Positions 26,509 to 40,900 of a DNA stretch of 64,000 nucleotides are shown piece after piece. The DNA comes from Synchiropus splendidus (taxonomy: Eukaryota; Chordata; Actinopteri; Syngnathiformes; Callionymidae). The notes below the pieces were generated by a model, which saw only the letters and a program-made list of their open reading frames with translations, was not told the DNA's origin and did no database searches. Made by a program: the position numbers and the translations under genes. The DNA is taken from contig NC_071334.1 in assembly GCF_027744825.2 (NCBI RefSeq), forward strand, positions 38,851,437 to 38,915,436, given 5' to 3'. Numbering within the stretch: position 1 is the first letter of the stretch; every line of letters starts with the position of its first letter.

Positions 26509-27448
26509 TCGAAAAACACTTCAGACAGCTTAGATTTGATGTGCAACTACTAGAAAGACCCTTTCTGCTATAGTGGGAGGTTAAAATTTCATGTTCTGAA
26601 GCTTCCCTGAAAAGTTATGGCACAATGCACAAAAACGCTTTTCAGCCTGAGATAAGGTGGGTTTCGGAACGCCAAACATAAAAGTGTTGATAACTTTCAA
26701 AAAACACTTCAGACAGCTTAGATTTGATGTGCAACTACTAGAAATACCCTTTCTGCTATAGTGGGAGGTTAAAATTTCATGTTCTGAAGCTTCCCTGAAA
26801 TGTTATGGCACAATGCGTAAAAACGCTTTTCAGCCTGAGATAAGGTGGGTTTCGGAACGCCAAACATAAAAGTGTTGATAACTTTCGAAAAACACTTCAG
26901 ACAGCTTAGATTTGATGTGCACCTACTAGAAAGACCCTTTCTGCTATAGTGGGAGGTTAAAATTTCATGTTCTGAAGCCTCCCTGAAAAGTTATGTCACA
27001 ATGCGTAAAAACGCTTTTCAGCCTGAGATAAGGTGGGTTTCGGAACGCCAAACATAAAAGTGTTAATAACTTTCGAAAAACACTTCAGACAGCTTAGATT
27101 TGATGTGCAACTACTAGAAAGACCCTTTCTGCTATAGTGGGAGGTTAAAATTTCATGTTCTGAAGCTTCCCTGAAAAGTTATGGCACAATGCACAAAAAC
27201 GCTTTTCAGCCTGAGATAAGGTGGGTTTCGGAACGCCAAACATAAAAGTGTTAATAACTTTCGAAAAACACTTCAGACAGCTAATATTTGATGTGCACCT
27301 ACTAGAAAGACCCTTTCTGCTATAGTGGGAGGTTAAAATTTCATGTTCTGAAGCTTCCCTGAAAAGTTATGCCACAATGCACAAAAACGCTTTTCAGCCT
27401 GAGATAAGGTGGGTTTCGGAACGCCAAACATAAAAGTGTTGATAACTT

Positions 27449-30400
27449 TCGAAAAACACTTCCGACAGCTTAGATTTGATGTGCACCTACTAGAACGACC
27501 CTTTCTGCTATAGTGGGAGGTTAAAATTTCATGTTCTGAAGCTTCCCTGAAAAGTTATGGCACAATGCGTAAAAACGCTTTTCAGCCTGAGATAAGGTGG
27601 GTTTCGGAACACCAAACATAAAAGTGTTGATAACTTTCAAAAAACACTTCAGACAGCTTAGATTTGATGTGCAACTACTAGAAAGACCCTTTCTGCTATA
27701 GTGGGAGGTTAAAATTTCATGTTCTGAAGCTTCCCTGAAAAGTTATGGCACAATGCACAAAAACGCTTTTCAGCCTGAGATAAGGTGGGTTCCGGAACGC
27801 CAAACATAAAAGTGTTAATAACTTTCGAAAAACACTTCAGACAGCTTAGATTTGATGTGCACCTACTAGAAAGACCCTTTCTGCTATAGTGGGAGGTTAA
27901 AATTTCATTTTCTGAAGCTTCCCTGAAAAGTTATGCCACAATGCACAAAAACGCTTTTCAGCCTGAGATAAGGTGGGTTTCGGAACGCCAAACATAAAAG
28001 TGTTGATAACTTTCGAAAGACACTTCCGACAGCTTAGATTTGATGTGCACCTACTAGAAAGACCCTTTCTGCTATAGTGGGAGGTTAAAATTTCATGTTC
28101 TGAAGCTTCCCTGAAAAGTTATGGCACAATGCACAAAAACGCTTTTCAGCCTGAGATAAGGTGGGTTTCGGAACGCCAAACATAAAAGTGTTGATAACTT
28201 TCGAAAAACACTTCAGACAGCTTAGATTTGATGTGCACCTACTAGAAAGGCCCTTTCTGCTATAGTGGGAGGTTAAAATTTCATGTTCTGAAGCCTCCCT
28301 GAAAAGTTATGGCACAATGCGTAAAAACGCTTTTCAGCCTGAGATAAGGTGGGTTTCGGAACGCCAAACATAAAAGTGTTGATAACTTTCGAAAAACACT
28401 TCAGACAGCTTAGATTTGATGTGCAACTAATAGAAAGACCCTTTCTGCTATAGTGGGAGGTTAAAATTTCATGTTCTGAAGCTTCCCTGAAAAGTTATGG
28501 CACAATGCACAAAAACGCTTTTCAGCCTGAGATAAGGTGGGTTTCGGAACGCCAAACATAAAAGTGTTGATAACTTTCGAAAAACACTTCAGACAGCTTA
28601 GATTTGATGTGCACCTACTAGAAAGACCCTTTCTGCTATAGTGGGAGGTTAAAATTTCATGTTCTGAAGCTTCCCTGAAAAGTTATGCCACAATGCACAA
28701 AAATGCTTTTCAGCCAGAGATAAGGTGGGTTTCGGAACGCCAAAAATAAAAGTGTTGATAACTTTCGAAAAACATTTCAGACAGCTTAGATTTGATGTGC
28801 AACTACTAGAAAGACCCTTTCTGCTATAGTGGGAGGTTAAAATTTCATGTTCTGAAGCTTCCCTGAAAAGTTATGGCACAATGCACAAAAACGCTTTTCA
28901 GCCTGAGATAAGGTGGGTTTCGGAACGCCAAACATAAAAGTGTTAATAACTTTCGAAAAACACTTCAGACAGCGAAGATTTTATATGCCACTACTAGAAA
29001 GACCCTTTCTGCTATAGTGGGAGGTTAAAATTTCATGTTCTGAAGCTTCCCTGAAAAGTTATGCCACAATGCACAAAAATGCTTTTCAGCCAGAGATAAG
29101 GTGGGTTTCGGAACGCCAAAAATAAAAGTGTTGATAACTTTCGAAAAACATTTCAGACAGCTTAGATTTGATGTGCAACTACTAGAAAGACCCTTTCTGC
29201 TATAGTGGGAGGTTAAAATTTCATGTTCTGAAGCTTCCCTGAAAAGTTATGGCACAATGCACATAAACGCTTTTCAGCCTGAGATAAGGTGGGTTTCGGA
29301 ACGCCAAACATAAAAGTGTTAATAACTTTCGAAAAACACTTCAGACAGCGAAGATTTTATATGCCACTACTAGAAAGACCCTTTCTGCCATAGTGGGAGG
29401 TTAAAATTTCATGTTCTGAAGCTTCCCTGAAAAGTTATGGCACAATGCACAAAAACGCTTTTCAGCCTGAGATAAGGTGGGTTTCGGAACGCCAAACATA
29501 AAAGTGTTGATAACTTTCGAAAAACACTTCAGACAGCTTAGATTAGATGTGCAACTACTAGAAAGACCCTTTCTGCTATAGTGGGAGGTTAAAATTTCAT
29601 GTTCTGAAGCTTCCCTGAAAAGTTATGGCACAATGCACAAAAACGCTTTTCAGCCTGAGATAAGGTGGGTTTCGGAACGCCAAACATAAAAGTGTTGATA
29701 ACTTTCGAAAAACACTTCAGACAGCTTAGATTTGATGTGCACCTACTAGAAAGGCCCTTTCTGCTATAGTGGGAGGTTAAAATTTCATGTTCTGAAGCTT
29801 CCCTGAAAAGTTATGGCACAATGCGTAAAAACGCTTTTCAGCCTGAGATAAGGTGGGTTTCGGAACGCCAAACATAAAAGTGTTAATAACTTTCGAAAAA
29901 CACTTCAGACAGCTTAGATTTGATGTGCAACTACTAGAAAGACCCTTTCTGCTATAGTGGGAGGTTAAAATTTCATGTTCTGAAGCTTCCCTGAAAAGTT
30001 ATGGCACAATGCACAAAAACGCTTTTCAGCCTGAGATAAGGTGGGTTTCGGAACGCCAAACATAAAAGTGTTGATAACTTTCGAAAAACACTTCAGACAG
30101 CTTAGATTAGATGTGCAACTACTAGAAAGACCCTTTCTGCTATAGTGGGAGGTTAAAATTTCATGTTCTGAAGCTTCCCTGAAAAGTTATGGCACAATGC
30201 ACAAAAACGCTTTTCAGCCTGAGATAAGGTGGGTTTCGGAACGCCAAACATAAAAGTGTTGATAACTTTCGAAAAACACTTCAGACAGCTTAGATTTGAT
30301 GTGCAACTACTAGAAAGGCCCTTTCTGCTATAGTGGGAGGTTAAAATTTCAAGTTCTGAAGCTTCCCTGAAAAGTTATGGCACAATGCGTAAAAACGCTT

Positions 30401-31208
30401 TTCAGCCTGAGATAAGGTGGGTTTCGGAACGCCAAACATAAAAGTGTTAATAACTTTCGAAAAACACTTCAGACAGCTTAGATTTGATGTGCAACTACTA
30501 GAAAGACCCTTTCTGCTATAGTGGGAGGTTAAAATTTCATGTTCTGAAGCTTCCCTGAAAAGTTATGGCACAATGCACAAAAACGCTTTTCAGCCTGAGA
30601 TAAGGTGGGTTTCGGAACGCCAAACATAAAAGTGTTAATAACTTTCGAAAAACACTTCAGACAGCTTAGATTTGATGTCCAACTACTAGAAAGACCCTTT
30701 CTGCTATAGTGGGAGGCTAAAATTTCATATTCTGAAGCTTCCCTGAAAAGTTATGGCACAATGCACAAAAACGCTTTTCAGCCTGAGATAAGGTGGGTTT
30801 CGGAACGCCAAACATAAAAGTGTTAATAACTTTCGAAAAACACTTCAGACAGCTAATATTTGATGTACAACTACTAGAAAGACCCTTTCTGCTATAGTGG
30901 GAGGTTAAAATTTCATGTTCTGAAGCTTCCCTGAAAAGTTATGGCACAATGCACAAAAACGCTTTTCAGCCTGAGATAAGGTGGGTTTCGGAACGCCAAA
31001 CATAAAAGTGTTGATAACTTTCAAAAAACACTTCAGACAGCTTAGATTTGATGTGCAACTACTAGAAAGACCCTTTCTGCTATAGTGGGAGGTTAAAATT
31101 TCATGTTCTGAAGCTACCCTGAAAAGTTATGGCACAATGCACAAAAACGCTTTTCAGCCTGAGATAAGGTGGGTTTCGGAACGCCAAACATAAAAGTGTT
31201 GATAACTT
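27449..31208. repeat. 3,760-bp (20-monomer) higher-order repeat, copy 1
   Basis: Marker string: GAACGACC with GGAACACC; GGTTCCGG; TCATTTTC; GAAAGACACTTCCG; GAAGCCTCC; CTAATAGAAAG; two rounds of AAAATGC followed by GCGAAGATTTTATATGCC; GATTAGATG; TTTCAAGTTC; GATGTCC; TAATATTTGATG; and GAAGCTACC. The next copy begins at 31209. The only change I noticed against copy 2 is TTCTGCCA for TTCTGCTA near 29385. Confidence 0.9.
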
Positions 31209-34200
31209 TCGAAAAACACTTCCGACAGCTTAGATTTGATGTGCACCTACTAGAACGACCCTTTCTGCTATAGTGGGAGGTTAAAATTTCATGTTCTGAA
31301 GCTTCCCTGAAAAGTTATGGCACAATGCGTAAAAACGCTTTTCAGCCTGAGATAAGGTGGGTTTCGGAACACCAAACATAAAAGTGTTGATAACTTTCAA
31401 AAAACACTTCAGACAGCTTAGATTTGATGTGCAACTACTAGAAAGACCCTTTCTGCTATAGTGGGAGGTTAAAATTTCATGTTCTGAAGCTTCCCTGAAA
31501 AGTTATGGCACAATGCACAAAAACGCTTTTCAGCCTGAGATAAGGTGGGTTCCGGAACGCCAAACATAAAAGTGTTAATAACTTTCGAAAAACACTTCAG
31601 ACAGCTTAGATTTGATGTGCACCTACTAGAAAGACCCTTTCTGCTATAGTGGGAGGTTAAAATTTCATTTTCTGAAGCTTCCCTGAAAAGTTATGCCACA
31701 ATGCACAAAAACGCTTTTCAGCCTGAGATAAGGTGGGTTTCGGAACGCCAAACATAAAAGTGTTGATAACTTTCGAAAGACACTTCCGACAGCTTAGATT
31801 TGATGTGCACCTACTAGAAAGACCCTTTCTGCTATAGTGGGAGGTTAAAATTTCATGTTCTGAAGCTTCCCTGAAAAGTTATGGCACAATGCACAAAAAC
31901 GCTTTTCAGCCTGAGATAAGGTGGGTTTCGGAACGCCAAACATAAAAGTGTTGATAACTTTCGAAAAACACTTCAGACAGCTTAGATTTGATGTGCACCT
32001 ACTAGAAAGGCCCTTTCTGCTATAGTGGGAGGTTAAAATTTCATGTTCTGAAGCCTCCCTGAAAAGTTATGGCACAATGCGTAAAAACGCTTTTCAGCCT
32101 GAGATAAGGTGGGTTTCGGAACGCCAAACATAAAAGTGTTGATAACTTTCGAAAAACACTTCAGACAGCTTAGATTTGATGTGCAACTAATAGAAAGACC
32201 CTTTCTGCTATAGTGGGAGGTTAAAATTTCATGTTCTGAAGCTTCCCTGAAAAGTTATGGCACAATGCACAAAAACGCTTTTCAGCCTGAGATAAGGTGG
32301 GTTTCGGAACGCCAAACATAAAAGTGTTGATAACTTTCGAAAAACACTTCAGACAGCTTAGATTTGATGTGCACCTACTAGAAAGACCCTTTCTGCTATA
32401 GTGGGAGGTTAAAATTTCATGTTCTGAAGCTTCCCTGAAAAGTTATGCCACAATGCACAAAAATGCTTTTCAGCCAGAGATAAGGTGGGTTTCGGAACGC
32501 CAAAAATAAAAGTGTTGATAACTTTCGAAAAACATTTCAGACAGCTTAGATTTGATGTGCAACTACTAGAAAGACCCTTTCTGCTATAGTGGGAGGTTAA
32601 AATTTCATGTTCTGAAGCTTCCCTGAAAAGTTATGGCACAATGCACAAAAACGCTTTTCAGCCTGAGATAAGGTGGGTTTCGGAACGCCAAACATAAAAG
32701 TGTTAATAACTTTCGAAAAACACTTCAGACAGCGAAGATTTTATATGCCACTACTAGAAAGACCCTTTCTGCTATAGTGGGAGGTTAAAATTTCATGTTC
32801 TGAAGCTTCCCTGAAAAGTTATGCCACAATGCACAAAAATGCTTTTCAGCCAGAGATAAGGTGGGTTTCGGAACGCCAAAAATAAAAGTGTTGATAACTT
32901 TCGAAAAACATTTCAGACAGCTTAGATTTGATGTGCAACTACTAGAAAGACCCTTTCTGCTATAGTGGGAGGTTAAAATTTCATGTTCTGAAGCTTCCCT
33001 GAAAAGTTATGGCACAATGCACATAAACGCTTTTCAGCCTGAGATAAGGTGGGTTTCGGAACGCCAAACATAAAAGTGTTAATAACTTTCGAAAAACACT
33101 TCAGACAGCGAAGATTTTATATGCCACTACTAGAAAGACCCTTTCTGCTATAGTGGGAGGTTAAAATTTCATGTTCTGAAGCTTCCCTGAAAAGTTATGG
33201 CACAATGCACAAAAACGCTTTTCAGCCTGAGATAAGGTGGGTTTCGGAACGCCAAACATAAAAGTGTTGATAACTTTCGAAAAACACTTCAGACAGCTTA
33301 GATTAGATGTGCAACTACTAGAAAGACCCTTTCTGCTATAGTGGGAGGTTAAAATTTCATGTTCTGAAGCTTCCCTGAAAAGTTATGGCACAATGCACAA
33401 AAACGCTTTTCAGCCTGAGATAAGGTGGGTTTCGGAACGCCAAACATAAAAGTGTTGATAACTTTCGAAAAACACTTCAGACAGCTTAGATTTGATGTGC
33501 ACCTACTAGAAAGGCCCTTTCTGCTATAGTGGGAGGTTAAAATTTCATGTTCTGAAGCTTCCCTGAAAAGTTATGGCACAATGCGTAAAAACGCTTTTCA
33601 GCCTGAGATAAGGTGGGTTTCGGAACGCCAAACATAAAAGTGTTAATAACTTTCGAAAAACACTTCAGACAGCTTAGATTTGATGTGCAACTACTAGAAA
33701 GACCCTTTCTGCTATAGTGGGAGGTTAAAATTTCATGTTCTGAAGCTTCCCTGAAAAGTTATGGCACAATGCACAAAAACGCTTTTCAGCCTGAGATAAG
33801 GTGGGTTTCGGAACGCCAAACATAAAAGTGTTGATAACTTTCGAAAAACACTTCAGACAGCTTAGATTAGATGTGCAACTACTAGAAAGACCCTTTCTGC
33901 TATAGTGGGAGGTTAAAATTTCATGTTCTGAAGCTTCCCTGAAAAGTTATGGCACAATGCACAAAAACGCTTTTCAGCCTGAGATAAGGTGGGTTTCGGA
34001 ACGCCAAACATAAAAGTGTTGATAACTTTCGAAAAACACTTCAGACAGCTTAGATTTGATGTGCAACTACTAGAAAGGCCCTTTCTGCTATAGTGGGAGG
34101 TTAAAATTTCAAGTTCTGAAGCTTCCCTGAAAAGTTATGGCACAATGCGTAAAAACGCTTTTCAGCCTGAGATAAGGTGGGTTTCGGAACGCCAAACATA

Positions 34201-34968
34201 AAAGTGTTAATAACTTTCGAAAAACACTTCAGACAGCTTAGATTTGATGTGCAACTACTAGAAAGACCCTTTCTGCTATAGTGGGAGGTTAAAATTTCAT
34301 GTTCTGAAGCTTCCCTGAAAAGTTATGGCACAATGCACAAAAACGCTTTTCAGCCTGAGATAAGGTGGGTTTCGGAACGCCAAACATAAAAGTGTTAATA
34401 ACTTTCGAAAAACACTTCAGACAGCTTAGATTTGATGTCCAACTACTAGAAAGACCCTTTCTGCTATAGTGGGAGGCTAAAATTTCATATTCTGAAGCTT
34501 CCCTGAAAAGTTATGGCACAATGCACAAAAACGCTTTTCAGCCTGAGATAAGGTGGGTTTCGGAACGCCAAACATAAAAGTGTTAATAACTTTCGAAAAA
34601 CACTTCAGACAGCTAATATTTGATGTACAACTACTAGAAAGACCCTTTCTGCTATAGTGGGAGGTTAAAATTTCATGTTCTGAAGCTTCCCTGAAAAGTT
34701 ATGGCACAATGCACAAAAACGCTTTTCAGCCTGAGATAAGGTGGGTTTCGGAACGCCAAACATAAAAGTGTTGATAACTTTCAAAAAACACTTCAGACAG
34801 CTTAGATTTGATGTGCAACTACTAGAAAGACCCTTTCTGCTATAGTGGGAGGTTAAAATTTCATGTTCTGAAGCTACCCTGAAAAGTTATGGCACAATGC
34901 ACAAAAACGCTTTTCAGCCTGAGATAAGGTGGGTTTCGGAACGCCAAACATAAAAGTGTTGATAACTT
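31209..34968. repeat. 3,760-bp higher-order repeat, copy 2
   Basis: The 20-monomer marker string is repeated in order from GAACGACC (near 31253) to GAAGCTACC (near 34870). The following monomer is of the GTGTACC type instead of a third GAACGACC monomer, so the tandem run stops at two. Confidence 0.9.
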
Positions 34969-37036
34969 TCGAAAAACACTTCAGACAGCTTAGATTTGAT
35001 GTGTACCTACTAGAAAGGCCCTTTCTGCTATAGTGGGAGGTTAAAATTTCATGTTCTGAAGCTTCCCTGAAAAGTTATGGCACAATGCGTAAAAACGCTT
35101 TTCAGCCTGAGATAAGGTGGGTTTCGGAACGCCAAACATAAAAGTGTTGATAACTTACGAAAAACACTTCCGACAGCTTAGATTTGATGTGCACCTACTA
35201 GAAAGACCCTTTCTGCTATAGTGGGAGGTTAAAATTTCATGTTCTGAAGCTTCCCTGAAAAGTTATGGCACAATGCACAAAAACGCTTTTCAGCCTGAGA
35301 TAAGGTGGGTTTCGGAACGCCAAACATAAAAGTGTTGATAACTTTCGAAAAACACTTCAGACAGCTTAGATTTGATGTGCACCTACTAGAAAGGCCCTTT
35401 CTGCTATAGTGGGAGGTTAAAATTTCATGTTCTGAAGCCTCCCTGAAAAGTTATGGCACAATGCGTAAAAACGCTTTTCAGCCTGAGATAAGGTGGGTTT
35501 CGGTACGCCAAACATAAAAGTGTTAATAACTTTCGAAAAACACTTCAGACAGCTTAGATTAGATGTGCAACTACTAGAAAGACCCTTTATGCTATAGTGG
35601 GAGGTTAAAATTTCATGTTCTGAAGCTTCCCTGAAAAGTTATGGCACAATGCGTAAAAACGCTTTTCAGCCTGAGATAAGGTGGGTTTCGGAACGCCAAA
35701 CATAAAAGTGTTAATGACTATCGAAAAACACTTCAGACAGCTAAGATTTTATGTGCAACTACTAGAAAGACCCTTTATGCTATAGTGGGAGGTTAAAATT
35801 TCATGTTCTGAAGCTTCCCTGAAAAGTTATGGCACAATGCACAAAAACGATTTTCAGCCTGAGATAAGGTGGGTTTCGGAACGCCAAACATAAAAGTGTT
35901 AATAACTTTCGAAAAACACTTCAGACAGCTTAGATTTGATGTGCACCTACTAGAAAGACCCTTTCTGCTATAGTGGGAGGTTAAAATTTCATGTTCTGAA
36001 GCTTCCCTGAAAAGTTATGGCACAATGCACAAAAAGGCTTTTCAGCCTGAGATAAGGTGGGTTTCGGAACGCCAAACATAAAAGTGTTGATAACTTTCGA
36101 AAAACACTTCAGACAGCTTAGATTTGATGTGCACCTACTAGAAAGGCCCTTTCTGCTATAGTGGGAGGTTAAAATTTCATGTTCTGAAGCTTCCCTGAAA
36201 GGTTATGGCACAATGCGTAAAAACGCTTTTCAGCCTGAGATAAGGTGGGTTTCGGAACGCCAAACATAAAAGTGTTAATAACTTTCGAAAAACACTTCAG
36301 ACAGCTTAGATTTGATGTGCAACTACTAGAAAGACCCTTTCTGCTATAGTGGGAGGTTAAAATTTCATGTTCTGAAGCTTCCCTGAAAAGTTATGGCACA
36401 ATGCACAAAAACGCTTTTCAGCCTGAGATAAGGTGGGTTTCGGAACGCCAAACATAAAAGTGTTAATAACTTTCGAAAAACACTTCAGACAGCTTAGATT
36501 TGATGTGCACCTACAAGAAAGGCCCTTTCTGCTATAGTGGGAGGTTAAAATTTCATGTTCTGAAGCTTCCCTGAAAAGTTATGGCACAATGCGTAAAAAC
36601 GCTTTTCAGCCTGAGATAAGGTGGGTTTCGGAACGCCAAACATAAAAGTGTTGATAACTTTCGAAAAACACTTCAGACAGCTTAGATTTGATGTGCAACT
36701 ACTAGAAAGACCCTTTCTGCTATAGTGGGAGGTTAAAATTTCATGTTCTGAAGCTTCCCTGAAAAGTTATGGCACAATGCACAAAAACGCTTTTCAGCCT
36801 GAGATAAGGTGGGTTTCGGAACGCCAAACATAAAAGTGTTGATAACTTTCGAAAAACACTTCAGACAGCTTAGATTTGATGTGCACCTACTAGAAAGACC
36901 CTTTCTGCTATAGTGGGAGGTTAAAATTTCATGTTCTGAAGCTTCCATGAAAAGTTATGCCACAATGCACAAAAATGCTTTTCAGCCAGAGATAAGGTGG
37001 GTTTCGGAACGCCAAACATAAAAGTGTTAATAACTT
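34969..37036. repeat. Eleven-monomer tail of the large unit (monomers 187-197)
   Basis: Order: GTGTACC; ACGAAAAACACTTCCG; GAAGCCTCC with GGTACGCC; GATTAGATG with TTATGC; TAAGATTTTATG with AAACGATTTT; AAAAAGGC; GAAAGGTT; plain; CTACAAGAAAGG; plain; TTCCATG. It parallels monomers 10-20 and 28-29 of the left flank, which shows that the central unit was built from the same ancestral string. It recurs at 45497-47564 and, one 5,264-bp unit later, at 50761-52828. Confidence 0.85.
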
Positions 37037-37976
37037 TCGAAAAACACTTCAGACAGCTTAGATTTGATGTGCAACTACTAGAAAGACCCTTTCTGCTATA
37101 GTGGGAGGTTAAAATTTCATGTTCTGAAGCTTCCCTGAAAAGTTATGGCACAATGCACAAAAACGCTTTTCAGCCTGAGATAAGGTGGGTTTCGGAACGC
37201 CAAACATAAAAGTGTTGATAACTTTCAAAAAACACTTCAGACAGCTTAGATTTGATGTGCAACTACTAGAAATACCCTTTCTGCTATAGTGGGAGGTTAA
37301 AATTTCATGTTCTGAAGCTTCCCTGAAATGTTATGGCACAATGCGTAAAAACGCTTTTCAGCCTGAGATAAGGTGGGTTTCGGAACGCCAAACATAAAAG
37401 TGTTGATAACTTTCGAAAAACACTTCAGACAGCTTAGATTTGATGTGCACCTACTAGAAAGACCCTTTCTGCTATAGTGGGAGGTTAAAATTTCATGTTC
37501 TGAAGCCTCCCTGAAAAGTTATGTCACAATGCGTAAAAACGCTTTTCAGCCTGAGATAAGGTGGGTTTCGGAACGCCAAACATAAAAGTGTTAATAACTT
37601 TCGAAAAACACTTCAGACAGCTTAGATTTGATGTGCAACTACTAGAAAGACCCTTTCTGCTATAGTGGGAGGTTAAAATTTCATGTTCTGAAGCTTCCCT
37701 GAAAAGTTATGGCACAATGCACAAAAACGCTTTTCAGCCTGAGATAAGGTGGGTTTCGGAACGCCAAACATAAAAGTGTTAATAACTTTCGAAAAACACT
37801 TCAGACAGCTAATATTTGATGTGCACCTACTAGAAAGACCCTTTCTGCTATAGTGGGAGGTTAAAATTTCATGTTCTGAAGCTTCCCTGAAAAGTTATGC
37901 CACAATGCACAAAAACGCTTTTCAGCCTGAGATAAGGTGGGTTTCGGAACGCCAAACATAAAAGTGTTGATAACTT

Positions 37977-40900
37977 TCGAAAAACACTTCCGACAGCTTA
38001 GATTTGATGTGCACCTACTAGAACGACCCTTTCTGCTATAGTGGGAGGTTAAAATTTCATGTTCTGAAGCTTCCCTGAAAAGTTATGGCACAATGCGTAA
38101 AAACGCTTTTCAGCCTGAGATAAGGTGGGTTTCGGAACACCAAACATAAAAGTGTTGATAACTTTCAAAAAACACTTCAGACAGCTTAGATTTGATGTGC
38201 AACTACTAGAAAGACCCTTTCTGCTATAGTGGGAGGTTAAAATTTCATGTTCTGAAGCTTCCCTGAAAAGTTATGGCACAATGCACAAAAACGCTTTTCA
38301 GCCTGAGATAAGGTGGGTTCCGGAACGCCAAACATAAAAGTGTTAATAACTTTCGAAAAACACTTCAGACAGCTTAGATTTGATGTGCACCTACTAGAAA
38401 GACCCTTTCTGCTATAGTGGGAGGTTAAAATTTCATTTTCTGAAGCTTCCCTGAAAAGTTATGCCACAATGCACAAAAACGCTTTTCAGCCTGAGATAAG
38501 GTGGGTTTCGGAACGCCAAACATAAAAGTGTTGATAACTTTCGAAAGACACTTCCGACAGCTTAGATTTGATGTGCACCTACTAGAAAGACCCTTTCTGC
38601 TATAGTGGGAGGTTAAAATTTCATGTTCTGAAGCTTCCCTGAAAAGTTATGGCACAATGCACAAAAACGCTTTTCAGCCTGAGATAAGGTGGGTTTCGGA
38701 ACGCCAAACATAAAAGTGTTGATAACTTTCGAAAAACACTTCAGACAGCTTAGATTTGATGTGCACCTACTAGAAAGGCCCTTTCTGCTATAGTGGGAGG
38801 TTAAAATTTCATGTTCTGAAGCCTCCCTGAAAAGTTATGGCACAATGCGTAAAAACGCTTTTCAGCCTGAGATAAGGTGGGTTTCGGAACGCCAAACATA
38901 AAAGTGTTGATAACTTTCGAAAAACACTTCAGACAGCTTAGATTTGATGTGCAACTAATAGAAAGACCCTTTCTGCTATAGTGGGAGGTTAAAATTTCAT
39001 GTTCTGAAGCTTCCCTGAAAAGTTATGGCACAATGCACAAAAACGCTTTTCAGCCTGAGATAAGGTGGGTTTCGGAACGCCAAACATAAAAGTGTTGATA
39101 ACTTTCGAAAAACACTTCAGACAGCTTAGATTTGATGTGCACCTACTAGAAAGACCCTTTCTGCTATAGTGGGAGGTTAAAATTTCATGTTCTGAAGCTT
39201 CCCTGAAAAGTTATGCCACAATGCACAAAAATGCTTTTCAGCCAGAGATAAGGTGGGTTTCGGAACGCCAAAAATAAAAGTGTTGATAACTTTCGAAAAA
39301 CATTTCAGACAGCTTAGATTTGATGTGCAACTACTAGAAAGACCCTTTCTGCTATAGTGGGAGGTTAAAATTTCATGTTCTGAAGCTTCCCTGAAAAGTT
39401 ATGGCACAATGCACAAAAACGCTTTTCAGCCTGAGATAAGGTGGGTTTCGGAACGCCAAACATAAAAGTGTTAATAACTTTCGAAAAACACTTCAGACAG
39501 CGAAGATTTTATATGCCACTACTAGAAAGACCCTTTCTGCTATAGTGGGAGGTTAAAATTTCATGTTCTGAAGCTTCCCTGAAAAGTTATGCCACAATGC
39601 ACAAAAATGCTTTTCAGCCAGAGATAAGGTGGGTTTCGGAACGCCAAAAATAAAAGTGTTGATAACTTTCGAAAAACATTTCAGACAGCTTAGATTTGAT
39701 GTGCAACTACTAGAAAGACCCTTTCTGCTATAGTGGGAGGTTAAAATTTCATGTTCTGAAGCTTCCCTGAAAAGTTATGGCACAATGCACATAAACGCTT
39801 TTCAGCCTGAGATAAGGTGGGTTTCGGAACGCCAAACATAAAAGTGTTAATAACTTTCGAAAAACACTTCAGACAGCGAAGATTTTATATGCCACTACTA
39901 GAAAGACCCTTTCTGCTATAGTGGGAGGTTAAAATTTCATGTTCTGAAGCTTCCCTGAAAAGTTATGGCACAATGCACAAAAACGCTTTTCAGCCTGAGA
40001 TAAGGTGGGTTTCGGAACGCCAAACATAAAAGTGTTGATAACTTTCGAAAAACACTTCAGACAGCTTAGATTAGATGTGCAACTACTAGAAAGACCCTTT
40101 CTGCTATAGTGGGAGGTTAAAATTTCATGTTCTGAAGCTTCCCTGAAAAGTTATGGCACAATGCACAAAAACGCTTTTCAGCCTGAGATAAGGTGGGTTT
40201 CGGAACGCCAAACATAAAAGTGTTGATAACTTTCGAAAAACACTTCAGACAGCTTAGATTTGATGTGCACCTACTAGAAAGGCCCTTTCTGCTATAGTGG
40301 GAGGTTAAAATTTCATGTTCTGAAGCTTCCCTGAAAAGTTATGGCACAATGCGTAAAAACGCTTTTCAGCCTGAGATAAGGTGGGTTTCGGAACGCCAAA
40401 CATAAAAGTGTTAATAACTTTCGAAAAACACTTCAGACAGCTTAGATTTGATGTGCAACTACTAGAAAGACCCTTTCTGCTATAGTGGGAGGTTAAAATT
40501 TCATGTTCTGAAGCTTCCCTGAAAAGTTATGGCACAATGCACAAAAACGCTTTTCAGCCTGAGATAAGGTGGGTTTCGGAACGCCAAACATAAAAGTGTT
40601 GATAACTTTCGAAAAACACTTCAGACAGCTTAGATTAGATGTGCAACTACTAGAAAGACCCTTTCTGCTATAGTGGGAGGTTAAAATTTCATGTTCTGAA
40701 GCTTCCCTGAAAAGTTATGGCACAATGCACAAAAACGCTTTTCAGCCTGAGATAAGGTGGGTTTCGGAACGCCAAACATAAAAGTGTTGATAACTTTCGA
40801 AAAACACTTCAGACAGCTTAGATTTGATGTGCAACTACTAGAAAGGCCCTTTCTGCTATAGTGGGAGGTTAAAATTTCAAGTTCTGAAGCTTCCCTGAAA

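Larger units (their letters stand above)
26509..37036. repeat. 56-monomer, 10,528-bp large unit, copy 1 (monomers 142-197)
   Basis: The unit contains, in order, five lead-in monomers (with GAAATACC, GAAATGTT and ATGTCAC), two tandem 20-monomer higher-order repeats, and eleven trailing monomers ending in the TTCCATG monomer. The second copy follows immediately at +10,528 bp. Matching landmarks: GAAATACCCT at 26741 and 37269; GAACGACCCT at 27493 and 38021; TTCCATG in monomers 197 and 253. I noticed only two differences between the copies (TTCTGCCATAG near 29385 here; TTCTGCCTG near 42620 in copy 2). Confidence 0.9.
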
